This document shows positions 20,541-29,515 of a DNA stretch of 64,000 nucleotides, one piece after another. The stretch comes from Janthinobacterium sp. LM6 (lineage in GTDB: Bacteria; Pseudomonadota; Gammaproteobacteria; Burkholderiales; Burkholderiaceae_D), in contig NZ_CP019510.1 in NCBI RefSeq assembly GCF_002002885.1, positions 372,001 to 436,000 on the forward strand, written 5' to 3'. How positions within the stretch are numbered: the first letter of the stretch is position 1; each line of letters starts with the position of its first letter. The notes beneath the pieces were generated by a model. It was not told the DNA's origin. It made no database searches and was given only the letters and a program-made list of their open reading frames with translations. Both the position numbers and the translations under genes were made by a program.

Positions 20541-21698
20541 ATGCAGCCGATTTCTCCCGCCTCCCTGTTGCCCGCCGACCTGGCGCAGGCCCTCCTCCTC
20601 GGCCGCATCTGGCGTGACGGCCCCTGCGTCGTCGCCGTGCGTGGCGGCGAGGTGGTCGACATCACGCAGACGGTGGCGACGGTGGCCGAGCTGTTCGAGC
20701 GCAGCGATGCGCTCGATATCGCCCGCCATGCACCCGGAATCGCGCTTGGCTCCGTGCAGGCCCTGCTGGAGCAGGCGCTGGCCGCACCGGCAGGCGAGCT
20801 TCTGCTGGCGCCGTGCGACCTGCAGGCCGTCAAGGCCTGCGGCGTGACCTTCGCCGTCAGTCTGCTGGAACGGGTGATCGAGGAGCAGGCGGGCGGCGAC
20901 GCGGCACGCGCGGCGAGCCTGCGCGCCGCCCTGCAAACGACGCTGGGAGGCGACTTGTCGGCCCTGAAACCGGGCTCGGACGCGGCGCAGCGCCTGAAAC
21001 AGCAGCTGCAACAACGCGGCGCCTGGTCGCAATACATGGAAGTGGGCATCGGCCCCGATGCGGAAGTGTTTACCAAGGCGCAACCGATGTCGTCGGTGGG
21101 TTGCGGCGCGCAGGTGGGCTTGCTGCCATCGTCGGCCTGGAACAACCCGGAGCCGGAGATCGTCCTGGCCGTCAACAGCCGCGGCGAGGTGCTGGGAGCG
21201 ACTCTGGGCAACGACGTCAACCTGCGCGACATCGAAGGGCGCAGCGCCCTCTTGCTGGGCAAGGCCAAGGACAACAACGGCTCCTGCGCCATCGGCCCCT
21301 TCATCCGCCTGTTCGACGAACACTTCACGCTCGACACCGTGCGCCAGGCGGAAGTGTCGCTGCTGATCGAGGGCGCGGACGACGGCTTTGTGCTCGAAGG
21401 CGCCAGCTTCATGCGCGAGATCAGCCGCGACCCGCTGGACCTGGTGCGCCAGACGGCAGGCCAGTACCACCACTATCCGGACGGCTTCATGCTGTTCCTG
21501 GGGACCATGTTCTCGCCCGTGAAGGACCGCGGCGCGCAGGGCGGCGGCTTTACGCACCACCTGGGCGACCGGGTGACGATTGCCAGCGCCGCGCTGGGCG
21601 CGCTGGTCAACGAAGTGCAGCGCTGCGATGCGATCCCTCCCTGGACGTTCGGCGTGCGCGCGCTGTACCAGAACCTGGCCCGTCGCGGTTTGCTTTGA
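20541..21698 (+). CDS. FAH-family 2-keto-3-deoxy sugar-acid dehydratase (XylX/AraD1/GguC-like)
   Basis: A 385-residue member of the fumarylacetoacetate hydrolase superfamily. The metal-binding carboxylates are in WNNPEPEIVL (ExE) and GNDVNLRDIEG. The stretch RSALLLGKAKDNNGSCAIGPF is close to Caulobacter XylX, which dehydrates 2-keto-3-deoxy-D-xylonate to alpha-ketoglutarate semialdehyde in the Weimberg pathway. Related GguC/AraD1 proteins lie beside chvE-gguAB systems. It starts the plus-strand catabolic run, divergent from chvE. A dedicated ketoglutarate-semialdehyde dehydrogenase is not in the cluster. The exact substrate (xylo- or arabino-keto acid) cannot be fixed here. Confidence 0.8.
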   Translation: MQPISPASLLPADLAQALLLGRIWRDGPCVVAVRGGEVVDITQTVATVAELFERSDALDIARHAPGIALGSVQALLEQALAAPAGELLLAPCDLQAVKACGVTFAVSLLERVIEEQAGGDAARAASLRAALQTTLGGDLSALKPGSDAAQRLKQQLQQRGAWSQYMEVGIGPDAEVFTKAQPMSSVGCGAQVGLLPSSAWNNPEPEIVLAVNSRGEVLGATLGNDVNLRDIEGRSALLLGKAKDNNGSCAIGPFIRLFDEHFTLDTVRQAEVSLLIEGADDGFVLEGASFMREISRDPLDLVRQTAGQYHHYPDGFMLFLGTMFSPVKDRGAQGGGFTHHLGDRVTIASAALGALVNEVQRCDAIPPWTFGVRALYQNLARRGLL

Positions 21699-21725
21699 TC
21701 CGATTTTTTTAAAAAGAGAGACACC

Positions 21726-22493
21726 ATGCAGCATGCAATCTATCCCAGCCTGGCCGGCAAGCGCGTCGTCATCACGGGCGGCGGCACCGGCATCGGCGTG
21801 GCCATCGTCGAGGCGTTCGCGCGCCAGGGCGCCCACGTCACCTTTCTCGACATCGCCCGCGACGCGTCGCTGGCGCTGCAGGAAAAGCTGGCGCACCTGC
21901 AGCAGCCGCCGGTTTTCCGCTATTGCGACCTGACGGACCTGGGCGCCCTGGCCGCCACCTTTGCCGAGATTGAGCACAGTGCGGGCGCCACGGATATCCT
22001 CATCAACAACGCGGCCAATGATGACCGCCACCAGCTGCAGGACGTCACGCCCGCCTACTGGGACGAGCGTATCGCCGTCAACCTGCGCCACCAGTATTTC
22101 TGCGCCCAGGCCGTGGCGCCGGCCATGCGCGCCAAGGGCGGCGGCGTGATCCTCAACCTGGGGTCGATTTCCTGGCACCTGGCGCAGGCCCGGCTGTCGA
22201 TCTACATGACGGCGAAAGCCGGCATCGAGGGCTTGACGCGCGGCCTGGCGCGCGACCTGGGTGTCGACGGTATCCGCGTCAATTGCATCATTCCCGGCGC
22301 CGTGCGCACGCCGCGTCAGGAGCGGCTGTGGCATACGCCGGAAGCGGAAGCCGTGATCCTGCAGGGACAATGCCTGCAACTGCGCGTGGAGCCGGAAGAC
22401 GTGGCGGCACTGGCGCTGTTCCTCGCGTCCGACAACGCGGCCAAGTGCGCGGGACGCGAATACTACGTCGACGCAGGCTGGTACGGCGCATGA
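21726..22493 (+). CDS. Short-chain dehydrogenase, probable sugar 1-dehydrogenase (XylB type)
   Basis: A 255-residue SDR. The cofactor motif TGGGTGIG is at residues 18-25, NNAAN at about 97, catalytic Ser in LGSISWH and YMTAK as the YxxxK motif at about 160. The GREYYVDAGW C-terminus is like Caulobacter D-xylose dehydrogenase. It would oxidise the aldose to its lactone with NAD(P)+. ATG 21726 follows AAAAAGAGAGACACC. It is coupled to the dehydratase gene by an ATGA overlap. Other sugar-acid dehydrogenations (for example of keto-deoxy acids) are possible for this family. Confidence 0.8.
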   Translation: MQHAIYPSLAGKRVVITGGGTGIGVAIVEAFARQGAHVTFLDIARDASLALQEKLAHLQQPPVFRYCDLTDLGALAATFAEIEHSAGATDILINNAANDDRHQLQDVTPAYWDERIAVNLRHQYFCAQAVAPAMRAKGGGVILNLGSISWHLAQARLSIYMTAKAGIEGLTRGLARDLGVDGIRVNCIIPGAVRTPRQERLWHTPEAEAVILQGQCLQLRVEPEDVAALALFLASDNAAKCAGREYYVDAGWYGA

Positions 22494-24277
22494 GCATACC
22501 CGCCCAAGGCCAGGCGCGGCGCTTCCGCTCGCAGGACTGGTTCGACAATCCCGACCATATCGACATGACGGCGCTGTACCTGGAGCGCTTCATGAACTAC
22601 GGCATCACGGCAGAGGAGCTGCGTTCGGGCCGGCCCATCATCGGCATTGCGCAAAGCGGCAGCGATATCAGCCCCTGCAACCGCATCCACCTGGAACTGG
22701 CGCAGCGCGTGCGCGACGGCATCCGCGATGCGGGCGGCATCCCGATGGAATTCCCGCTGCACCCGATCTTCGAGAACTGCCGCCGTCCGACGGCCGCGCT
22801 GGACCGCAACCTCGCATATCTGGGCCTGGTGGAAATCCTGCATGGCTACCCGATCGACGCCGTGGTGCTGACCACGGGCTGCGACAAGACCACGCCGGCC
22901 CAGCTGATGGCCGCCGCCACGGTGGACATTCCCGCCATCGTGCTGTCGGGCGGTCCCATGCTCGATGGCTGGATGGACGGCGAACTGGTAGGGTCCGGCG
23001 CCGCCATCTGGAAAGGCCGCCGCCAGCTGTCCGCCGGCTTGATCGACAACGACAAGTTCCTGCAGATTGCCGCTGCCTCGGCGCCGTCGGCCGGCCACTG
23101 CAACACCATGGGCACGGCATCGACCATGAATGCGCTGGCCGAGGCGCTGGGCATGTCCCTGACGGGCTGTTCGGCCATCCCCGCGCCATACCGCGAGCGG
23201 GGCCAGATCGCCTATGCAACGGGGCGCCGCATCGTCGGCATGGCGCATGAGGACGTGCGCCCGTCGCGCATCCTTACGCGCGAGGCCTTTCTGGACGCCA
23301 TCATCGTCAACGCGGCCATCGGCGGCTCCACCAACGCGCAGCCGCACCTGATGGCCATGGCCCGTCACGCGGGCGTGGAACTGCATTCGAGCGACTGGAT
23401 GGAACATGGCTACGACGTGCCGCTGCTGTTGAACATGCAGCCGGCCGGCAAATACCTGGGCGAGCGCTTCCACCGGGCCGGCGGCGTGCCGGCCGTGATG
23501 TGGGAGCTGCAGCAGGCGGGCTTGCTGCATGCGGACCGGTTGACGGTTACGGGCCAGAGCATGGCGCTAAACCTGGCCGGGCGCGAGAGCGCGGACCGCG
23601 AGATGATCCGCCCGTTTGCCGCGCCGCTGAAGGAAAAGGCCGGTTTCATGGCCTTGCGGGGCAACCTGTTCGACTTCGCCATCATGAAGACCAGCGTGAT
23701 CTCGCCCGCTTTTCGCGAGCGCTACCTGTCGCGCCCCGGCAGCGAGGGCGTGTTCGAGGCGCGAGCCATCGTCTTTGACGGTTCAAACGACTACCACGAG
23801 CGCATCAACGACCCGACGCTGGGCATCGACGACAGCTGCATGCTGGTCATGCGCGGCGCCGGCCCTGTCGGCTGGCCCGGTTCGGCCGAAGTGGTCAACA
23901 TGCAGCCGCCCGATGCGCTCCTCAAGGCCGGCATTCTGAATTTGCCGACCTTGGGCGACGGGCGCCAGTCGGGCACCTCGGACAGTCCCTCGATTTTGAA
24001 CGCGTCGCCGGAAAGCGCCGTGGGCGGCGGCCTGGCGCTGCTGCGCACGGGCGACATGATCCGCGTGGACTTGAACGGGGGCAGCTGCGACATGCTGGTC
24101 GATGCTGACGAACTGGCACGCCGCGCCAAAGAACTGCCGCCGCCCGTCAACGATAGCGCCACGCCATGGCAGGAGATCTACCGCGCCAGCGTGGGCCAGC
24201 TGGAAACGGGCGCCTGCATGGAGCTGGCGCTGAAATACCGCGCCGTGGGACAGACCCTGCCACGCCACAACCATTGA
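22490..24277 (+). CDS. xylD: IlvD/Edd-family sugar-acid dehydratase, xylonate dehydratase type
   Basis: A 595-residue dehydratase, close to the 591 residues of Caulobacter XylD. The three iron-sulphur cysteines are in SGSDISPCNR, TTGCDKTTPAQ and SAGHCNTMGTAST. The N-terminus RFRSQDWFDNPDHIDMTALYL is typical of the XylD subgroup. It dehydrates xylonate (or a similar aldonate) to the 2-keto-3-deoxy acid, the substrate of the FAH enzyme at 20541. ATG 22490 overlaps the SDR stop; a longer open frame reaching back to 22283 lies inside the SDR gene and is not used. Confidence 0.85.
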   Translation: MSIPAQGQARRFRSQDWFDNPDHIDMTALYLERFMNYGITAEELRSGRPIIGIAQSGSDISPCNRIHLELAQRVRDGIRDAGGIPMEFPLHPIFENCRRPTAALDRNLAYLGLVEILHGYPIDAVVLTTGCDKTTPAQLMAAATVDIPAIVLSGGPMLDGWMDGELVGSGAAIWKGRRQLSAGLIDNDKFLQIAAASAPSAGHCNTMGTASTMNALAEALGMSLTGCSAIPAPYRERGQIAYATGRRIVGMAHEDVRPSRILTREAFLDAIIVNAAIGGSTNAQPHLMAMARHAGVELHSSDWMEHGYDVPLLLNMQPAGKYLGERFHRAGGVPAVMWELQQAGLLHADRLTVTGQSMALNLAGRESADREMIRPFAAPLKEKAGFMALRGNLFDFAIMKTSVISPAFRERYLSRPGSEGVFEARAIVFDGSNDYHERINDPTLGIDDSCMLVMRGAGPVGWPGSAEVVNMQPPDALLKAGILNLPTLGDGRQSGTSDSPSILNASPESAVGGGLALLRTGDMIRVDLNGGSCDMLVDADELARRAKELPPPVNDSATPWQEIYRASVGQLETGACMELALKYRAVGQTLPRHNH

Positions 24278-24341
24278 GCATAGATTTCAGAAGCACCCGT
24301 AGTTCAAAACGTTGTTAATAAAATCCACAAGGAGACACACA

Positions 24342-25343
24342 ATGAACAAGATCATCAGTGCAGCCATCATGACCGCCATGCTGGCATTGAGCAGCAGCGC
24401 CGCCCTGGCCGATGCGAAAAACCCGAAGATCGGCTTCTCCATCGACGATTTGCGCGTGGAGCGCTGGACGCGCGACCGCGATTTCTTCATCGCCGCTGCT
24501 GAAAAGCAGGGCGCCAAGGTCTTCGTGCAGTCGGCCGACGCCAGCGAGCAGCGCCAGATTTCGCAGATCGAAAACCTGATCTCGCGCGGCGTTGACGTGC
24601 TGGTGATCGTGCCGTTCAACGCGACGGTATTGAACAACACCGTCAAGGAAGCGAAAAAGGCCGGTATCAAGGTGCTGTCGTATGACCGCCTGATCCTGAA
24701 CGCCGATATCGACGCGTATATCTCGTTCGACAACGAGAAAGTGGGCGAAATGCAGGCCGAAGGCGTGACCAAGCTGCAACCAAAGGGCAACTACTACCTG
24801 CTGGGCGGCTCGCCGACCGACAACAACGCCAAGATGCTGCGCGAAGGCCAGATGAAGGTACTCAAACCGTTCATCGACAAGGGTGACATCAAGATCGTTG
24901 GCCAGCAGTGGGTGAAGGACTGGAGCGCCACCGAAGCGCTGTCCATCGTGGAAAACGCGCTGACGGCCAACGGCAACAAGATCGACGCCATCGTCGCCTC
25001 GAACGACGGCACGGCCGGCGGCGCCATCCAGGCTCTGGCCGCGCAAAAGCTGGCCGGCAAGGTGCCGGTCTCGGGCCAGGACGCCGATCTGGCGGCGGTG
25101 AAACGCGTCATCGCCGGCACGCAATCGATGACCGTCTACAAACCCCTGAAAACCATCGCTTCGGAAGCGGCCAAACTGGCCGTGCAACTGGCGCGCAATG
25201 AAAAACCGGCCTACAACTCCAGCTATGACAACGGCCTGAAAAAAGTCAGCACGGTGCTGTTGAAACCTACGCCCTTGACCAAGGCGAACGTGAACATTCT
25301 CGTCGATGACGGCTTCTACACCAAAGCTCAGTTGGGCAACTAA
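24342..25343 (+). CDS. xylF: D-xylose-binding periplasmic protein XylF
   Basis: 333 residues with a signal peptide (MNKIISAAIMTAMLALSSSA, cut near ALA). The mature part aligns by eye with E. coli XylF: GFSIDDLRVERWTRDRD, QISQIENLISRGVDVLV, YISFDNEKVGE and VSGQDADLAAVKR. XylF captures D-xylose for XylGH. AAGGAGACACACA precedes ATG 24342. A 66-bp repeat-bounded hairpin element follows the gene and separates it from xylG. Confidence 0.95.
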   Translation: MNKIISAAIMTAMLALSSSAALADAKNPKIGFSIDDLRVERWTRDRDFFIAAAEKQGAKVFVQSADASEQRQISQIENLISRGVDVLVIVPFNATVLNNTVKEAKKAGIKVLSYDRLILNADIDAYISFDNEKVGEMQAEGVTKLQPKGNYYLLGGSPTDNNAKMLREGQMKVLKPFIDKGDIKIVGQQWVKDWSATEALSIVENALTANGNKIDAIVASNDGTAGGAIQALAAQKLAGKVPVSGQDADLAAVKRVIAGTQSMTVYKPLKTIASEAAKLAVQLARNEKPAYNSSYDNGLKKVSTVLLKPTPLTKANVNILVDDGFYTKAQLGN

Positions 25344-25348
25344 AAGCT

Positions 25349-25414
25349 GGGGTCAGACCCGCCGGGGGAGTACGCCTCACTGGGGCGCACTCCGATCCCG
25401 CAGGGACTGACCCC
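25349..25414. repeat. GGGGTCAG/CTGACCCC-bounded intergenic hairpin element
   Basis: An exact 8-bp inverted repeat (GGGGTCAG 25349-25356, CTGACCCC 25407-25414) encloses GC-rich sequence with inner complementary pieces (GGAGT and ACTCC). Similar GGGGTCAGACCC-type elements are, to my knowledge, scattered in Oxalobacteraceae genomes. Here it sits between xylF and xylG and may attenuate the downstream genes. Confidence 0.65.
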
Positions 25415-25453
25415 TGATTTCTCTTGCTTCTTGGTGAATGAATGTGAGCTCAG

Positions 25454-27037
25454 ATGTCTGAATATCTGCTTGAAATGAAAGGCATCGTCAAACAGTTTGG
25501 CGGTGTCCGTGCGCTTGACGGCATCGACCTGCAGGTGCGGGCCGGCGAGTGCATCGGCCTGTGCGGCGAGAATGGCGCCGGCAAGTCGACCCTGATGAAG
25601 GTGCTGTCCGGCGTGTACCCGCACGGCACCTGGGATGGCGACATACTGTGGGATGGCAAGCCCCTGCGCGCGCAATCGATCCGCGACACGGAAGATGCGG
25701 GCATCATCATCATCCACCAGGAACTGATGCTGGTGCCGCAGCTGTCCGTGGCCGAGAATATCTTCATGGGCCGCGAACTCACCCTGCCCGGCGGGCGCAT
25801 GCATTACGCGGCCATGTACAAGCGCGCCGACGAGCTGCTGCGTGAACTGAAAATTCCCGAACTGAACGTAGCGCAGCCGGTGATGAATTACGGCGGCGGC
25901 CACCAGCAGCTGGTGGAAATCGCCAAGGCGCTCAACAAGAATGCGCGCTTGCTGATCCTCGACGAGCCGTCGTCGTCGCTGACGGCGTCGGAAATCGCCG
26001 TACTGCTCGATATCCTGCGCGCGTTGAAGGCCAAGGGCGTCACCTGCATCTACATTTCGCACAAGCTCGATGAAGTGGCGGCCATCTGCGACACCATCGT
26101 CGTCATCCGCGACGGCAGGCATATCGCCACCACGCCGATGGCGCAGATGAACGTCGAGCGCATCATCGCGCAGATGGTGGGCCGCGAAATGAGCCAGCTG
26201 TATCCGCAGCGGGCAGCGGGGAACAATGTGTCGGCAGCCATCGGCGAGGTGCTGTTCGAGGCGCGCCACGTGACCTGCATCGACGCCGACAACCCGCAGC
26301 GCAAGCGCGTCGACGATGTGTCATTTACCTTGCGCAAGGGCGAAATCCTCGGCATCGCCGGTCTGGTGGGGGCGGGGCGCACGGAACTCGTCTCGGCCCT
26401 GTTTGGCGCCTACCAGGGGCCGTGCCAGGCCGAAGTGTGGCTCGATGGCCGGAGAATCGATACCGGTTCGCCGCAAAAGGCCATCGCCATGGGCCTGGCC
26501 ATGGTGCCGGAAGACCGCAAGCACCACGGCATCGTGCCCGACCTCGACGTGGGACAGAACATCACCCTGGCCGTGCTGGAAGAATTCGCGCGCGCCACGC
26601 GCATCGATGGCGAGGCGGAATTGACGGCCGTGCGTGGCGAGATCGCCCAGCTGGAACTGAAGGCGGCCAGTCCGTCGCTGCCGATTACGAGCCTGTCGGG
26701 CGGCAACCAGCAAAAGGCCGTGCTGGCGAAGATGCTGCTGACACGCCCGCGCGTGCTGATCCTCGACGAGCCCACGCGCGGCGTCGACGTGGGCGCCAAA
26801 TATGAAATCTACAAATTGATGCTGGCGCTGGCCGACCGTGGCGTGTCCATCATCATGGTCTCGTCGGAACTGGCCGAGGTGCTGGGCGTGTCCGACCGCG
26901 TGCTGGTGATGGGCGAAGGCCGCCTGCGCGGCGACTTTATCAACGATGGCCTGAGCCAGGAAACCGTGCTGGCGGCGGCGCTGGACCAGCGCCCGGCACC
27001 TGCCGCCAACACCGCAAACAAGGAACCCGCAGCATGA
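25454..27037 (+). CDS. xylG: Xylose ABC transporter ATP-binding protein XylG
   Basis: A 527-residue double ABC protein. Domain 1: [13 protein letters not shown] (about residues 34-46) and [11 protein letters not shown]. Domain 2: degenerate P-loop [11 protein letters not shown], signature [15 protein letters not shown] and [14 protein letters not shown]. It powers XylH. The stop overlaps the xylH start by ATGA (27034). A C-terminal Ala/Pro/Asn-rich tail ([18 protein letters not shown]) extends beyond the usual domain end. Confidence 0.93.
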   Translation: MSEYLLEMKGIVKQFGGVRALDGIDLQVRAGECIGLCGENGAGKSTLMKVLSGVYPHGTWDGDILWDGKPLRAQSIRDTEDAGIIIIHQELMLVPQLSVAENIFMGRELTLPGGRMHYAAMYKRADELLRELKIPELNVAQPVMNYGGGHQQLVEIAKALNKNARLLILDEPSSSLTASEIAVLLDILRALKAKGVTCIYISHKLDEVAAICDTIVVIRDGRHIATTPMAQMNVERIIAQMVGREMSQLYPQRAAGNNVSAAIGEVLFEARHVTCIDADNPQRKRVDDVSFTLRKGEILGIAGLVGAGRTELVSALFGAYQGPCQAEVWLDGRRIDTGSPQKAIAMGLAMVPEDRKHHGIVPDLDVGQNITLAVLEEFARATRIDGEAELTAVRGEIAQLELKAASPSLPITSLSGGNQQKAVLAKMLLTRPRVLILDEPTRGVDVGAKYEIYKLMLALADRGVSIIMVSSELAEVLGVSDRVLVMGEGRLRGDFINDGLSQETVLAAALDQRPAPAANTANKEPAA

Positions 27038-28176
27038 AACCGCACAGTATCAAACAGCTGTTCACCCAATACAAGATGCTGGCCCTGCTGATCGCCGTGG
27101 CGCTGATCTGGGCCTTCTTTTCGTGGAAGACGCAGGGCAGTTTCCTCACGCCGCGCAACCTGTCGAACCTGCTGCGCCAGATGTCCGTCACCGGCATCCT
27201 CGCCTGCGGCATGGTGCTGGTGATTATCGCCGGCGAGATCGACCTGTCGATCGGCTCCCTGCTGGGCTTATTGGGCGGCATCGCCGCCGTGCTGGACGTG
27301 ACGCAGCACTGGCCGCTGGCGCTGAACCTGATGGCCGTACTTGGCTGCGGCCTGGTGATAGGTTTGCTCAATGGCTACCTGACGGCATACCGGGGCATCC
27401 CCTCCTTCATCGTCGGACTGGGCGGCATGCTGGCGTACCGCGGCATCCTGCTGGGCATCACTGGCGGCATCACGATCGCCCCCGTTTCCGAGCCGATGGT
27501 CTACCTGGGACAGGGCTACCTGCCCGCGGTGCCCGGCGTCGTGCTGGGCATCGGCCTGTTCCTGCTGGCCGCCTTCCTGACGTGGCGCGCGCGCGCCAGC
27601 CGCGCGCAGCATGGCTTGCCGCAGACGGCGCCCTGGGCCGACGGCTTGCGCCTGGCCGTCATCGGCGCCGTGCTGTATGCCTTCGTGCAGACCCTGAACG
27701 GCTATGAAGGCATCCCGCTGCCCGTGCTATTGCTGCTGGCCTTGCTGGGACTGTTCAGCTACATCACCAGCCAGACCGTGTTCGGCCGCCGCATCTACGC
27801 CGTCGGCAGCAATATGGAGGCGACGCGTTTGTCCGGCATCAACGTCAAAGCCGTCAAGCTGTGGATCTTCGGCATCATGGGCCTGATGTGCGCGCTGGCG
27901 GGCCTGATCAACACGGGCCGCCTGGCGGCCGGTTCGCCCTCGGCCGGCACCTTCAGCGAACTCGATGCCATCGCCGCCTGCTTCATCGGCGGCACCTCGA
28001 TGCGCGGCGGCTCGGGCACCGTGTACGGCGCCCTGATCGGCGCGCTGGTGATGGCCAGCCTGGATAACGGCATGTCCATGCTGGACGTGGACACTTACTG
28101 GCAGATGATCGTGAAAGGCAGTATCCTCACTTTGGCCGTGTGGGTCGATGTCAGCACGCGAGCGGGGCGTAGATAG
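27034..28176 (+). CDS. xylH: Xylose ABC transporter permease XylH
   Basis: A 380-residue permease with about ten membrane helices. [38 protein letters not shown] and [17 protein letters not shown] are diagnostic of the xylose/ribose permease family. It pairs with XylG (4-bp overlap). A long imperfect palindrome follows the stop, before xylR. Confidence 0.93.
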   Translation: MKPHSIKQLFTQYKMLALLIAVALIWAFFSWKTQGSFLTPRNLSNLLRQMSVTGILACGMVLVIIAGEIDLSIGSLLGLLGGIAAVLDVTQHWPLALNLMAVLGCGLVIGLLNGYLTAYRGIPSFIVGLGGMLAYRGILLGITGGITIAPVSEPMVYLGQGYLPAVPGVVLGIGLFLLAAFLTWRARASRAQHGLPQTAPWADGLRLAVIGAVLYAFVQTLNGYEGIPLPVLLLLALLGLFSYITSQTVFGRRIYAVGSNMEATRLSGINVKAVKLWIFGIMGLMCALAGLINTGRLAAGSPSAGTFSELDAIAACFIGGTSMRGGSGTVYGALIGALVMASLDNGMSMLDVDTYWQMIVKGSILTLAVWVDVSTRAGRR

Positions 28177-28183
28177 CGGGGAA

Positions 28184-28294
28184 CCTCGACAAACCTACTG
28201 CGCGTCCCACTATCGCCTCTGCGTTGCTCAGCGTACCTTCGTACGCTTGCGCTACTCAAGGCGATATTGGACCGCTCGCTACGGTTTTTCGAGG
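28184..28294. repeat. Long imperfect palindrome between xylH and xylR
   Basis: A symmetric structure centred at 28238.5: inner stem AGCGTAC/GTACGCT (28230-28236, 28241-28247) around CTTC; middle arms TATCGCCT/AGGCGATA (28211-28218, 28259-28266); outer arms near CCTCGA/TCGAGG (28184, 28294), with further partial pairing in between. It could form a stem over 100 nt long in RNA. It may be a dispersed repeat, a processing signal or a terminator separating transport genes from xylR. Confidence 0.65.
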
Positions 28295-28333
28295 CCCCGA
28301 AAGGCCTGGCCGCCACATGGAGGAGACACCAGC

Positions 28334-29515
28334 ATGAAGTTACCGACCGCGCACCGGATCGCGCTGCTGTTTAACGGGAACAAAATCTACGACCGCGACA
28401 TCATCGCGGGCATCGCCGCCTACCTGAACACCACGCGCGTATCGTGGGATCTGTTCCTGGAAGAGGATTTTCGCTGCCGCCTGCCCGGCATCGAGCGCTG
28501 GCAGGGCGACGGCATCATCGCCGATTTCGACGATCCCGCCGTCTGCGAGGCGCTGGCGCACAGCCGCCTGCCCGTGGTGGCCGTGGGCGGCTCGTATGCG
28601 CGCGCCGAGGATTACCCGGCCGGCATCCCGTACGTGGCGACCGATAATTTCAAGATCGTCAAGCTGGCCTATGAACATCTGGTGGAAGCGGGCTTGACGC
28701 GTTTTGCCTGTTTCAGCCTGCCCGAGGCCGACGTCAACCGCTGGGCGCAGGAGCGCGAAACGGCGTTTTGCGCCTTGATGCAGCGCGACCACATGCGCGC
28801 CGACGTGTACCGGGGCGTCGCTACCAGCGCGCCTGCGTGGGACGAAGCGGTGGAGCAGCAGATCGCCTGGCTCAACAGCCTGGAAAAACCCGTCGGCATC
28901 ATCGCCGTGAGCGACGCGCGCGCGCGTCAGCTGCTGCAAGCCTGCATGCACGCTGGCATCGCCGTGCCGGAGCAAGTGGCCCTGATCGGTATCGACAACG
29001 ATCCGCTGGCGCGCATGCTCACGCGCATTCCCTTGAGTTCCGTGATCCAGGGCACGGAGGAAATGGGCCGCACGGCGGCGCATTTGCTGCACCAGATGTT
29101 GAATGGCGCGCGCCTGTCCGGCACGCGCATCCTGGTGCCGCCGGCCGGCCTGAACGTGCTTGCCTCCACGCGCCACCAGCCCTTCCAGCACCCGCAGGTG
29201 ATGCAGGCGCGCCACTTCATCCGCCAGTACGCCTGCCAGGGCATCAAGACGGAGCAGGTGGCCGATTACGTGGGCGTGTCGCGCTCCTCGCTCGAAGCGC
29301 ACTTCCGTCAGGAACTGGGGCGCAGCGTGCACGACGAGATCCTGCATTTCAAGCTCGATGCGGCCAAGACCCTGCTGGCGCGCGGACCGGGCCAGGTGGC
29401 CGAGGTGGCCGTGCGTTGCGGCTTTACCACGGTGCAGTACATGCATGCCGTCTTCAAGCGCGAACTCGGTTGCACGCCGCGCGAATTCCAGCAGCGCTGC
29501 CAGCCACCGCCATGA
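28334..29515 (+). CDS. xylR: Xylose operon regulator XylR (AraC family)
   Basis: 393 residues, against 392 for E. coli XylR. The N-terminal periplasmic-binding-protein-like xylose domain has HRIALLFNGNKIYDRDI, WQGDGIIADFDD and VGGSYARAEDYP. The C-terminal 100 residues form an AraC double helix-turn-helix (VADYVGVSRSSLEAHFR, CGFTTVQYMHAVFKREL). It should activate the xylose genes when xylose binds. ATG 28334 follows GAGGAGACACCAGC; an upstream extension to 28148 runs through the palindrome and is not used. The stop overlaps the next start by ATGA. Confidence 0.93.
   Translation: MKLPTAHRIALLFNGNKIYDRDIIAGIAAYLNTTRVSWDLFLEEDFRCRLPGIERWQGDGIIADFDDPAVCEALAHSRLPVVAVGGSYARAEDYPAGIPYVATDNFKIVKLAYEHLVEAGLTRFACFSLPEADVNRWAQERETAFCALMQRDHMRADVYRGVATSAPAWDEAVEQQIAWLNSLEKPVGIIAVSDARARQLLQACMHAGIAVPEQVALIGIDNDPLARMLTRIPLSSVIQGTEEMGRTAAHLLHQMLNGARLSGTRILVPPAGLNVLASTRHQPFQHPQVMQARHFIRQYACQGIKTEQVADYVGVSRSSLEAHFRQELGRSVHDEILHFKLDAAKTLLARGPGQVAEVAVRCGFTTVQYMHAVFKRELGCTPREFQQRCQPPP

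Noticed and set aside
22283..22489. Longer N-terminus for the xylonate-type dehydratase
   Set aside because: The extension lies entirely inside the SDR gene in another frame and is Arg/Gly-rich. The ATGA start at 22490 gives the normal family length.
25349..25414. Terminator of xylF
   Set aside because: No T-run follows either arm, and the element has the boundaries of a dispersed repeat; a leaky effect is possible but full termination would cut off xylGH.
28148..28333. Longer N-terminus for XylR
   Set aside because: It reads through the palindrome. ATG 28334 has a good ribosome-binding site and gives the E. coli XylR length.
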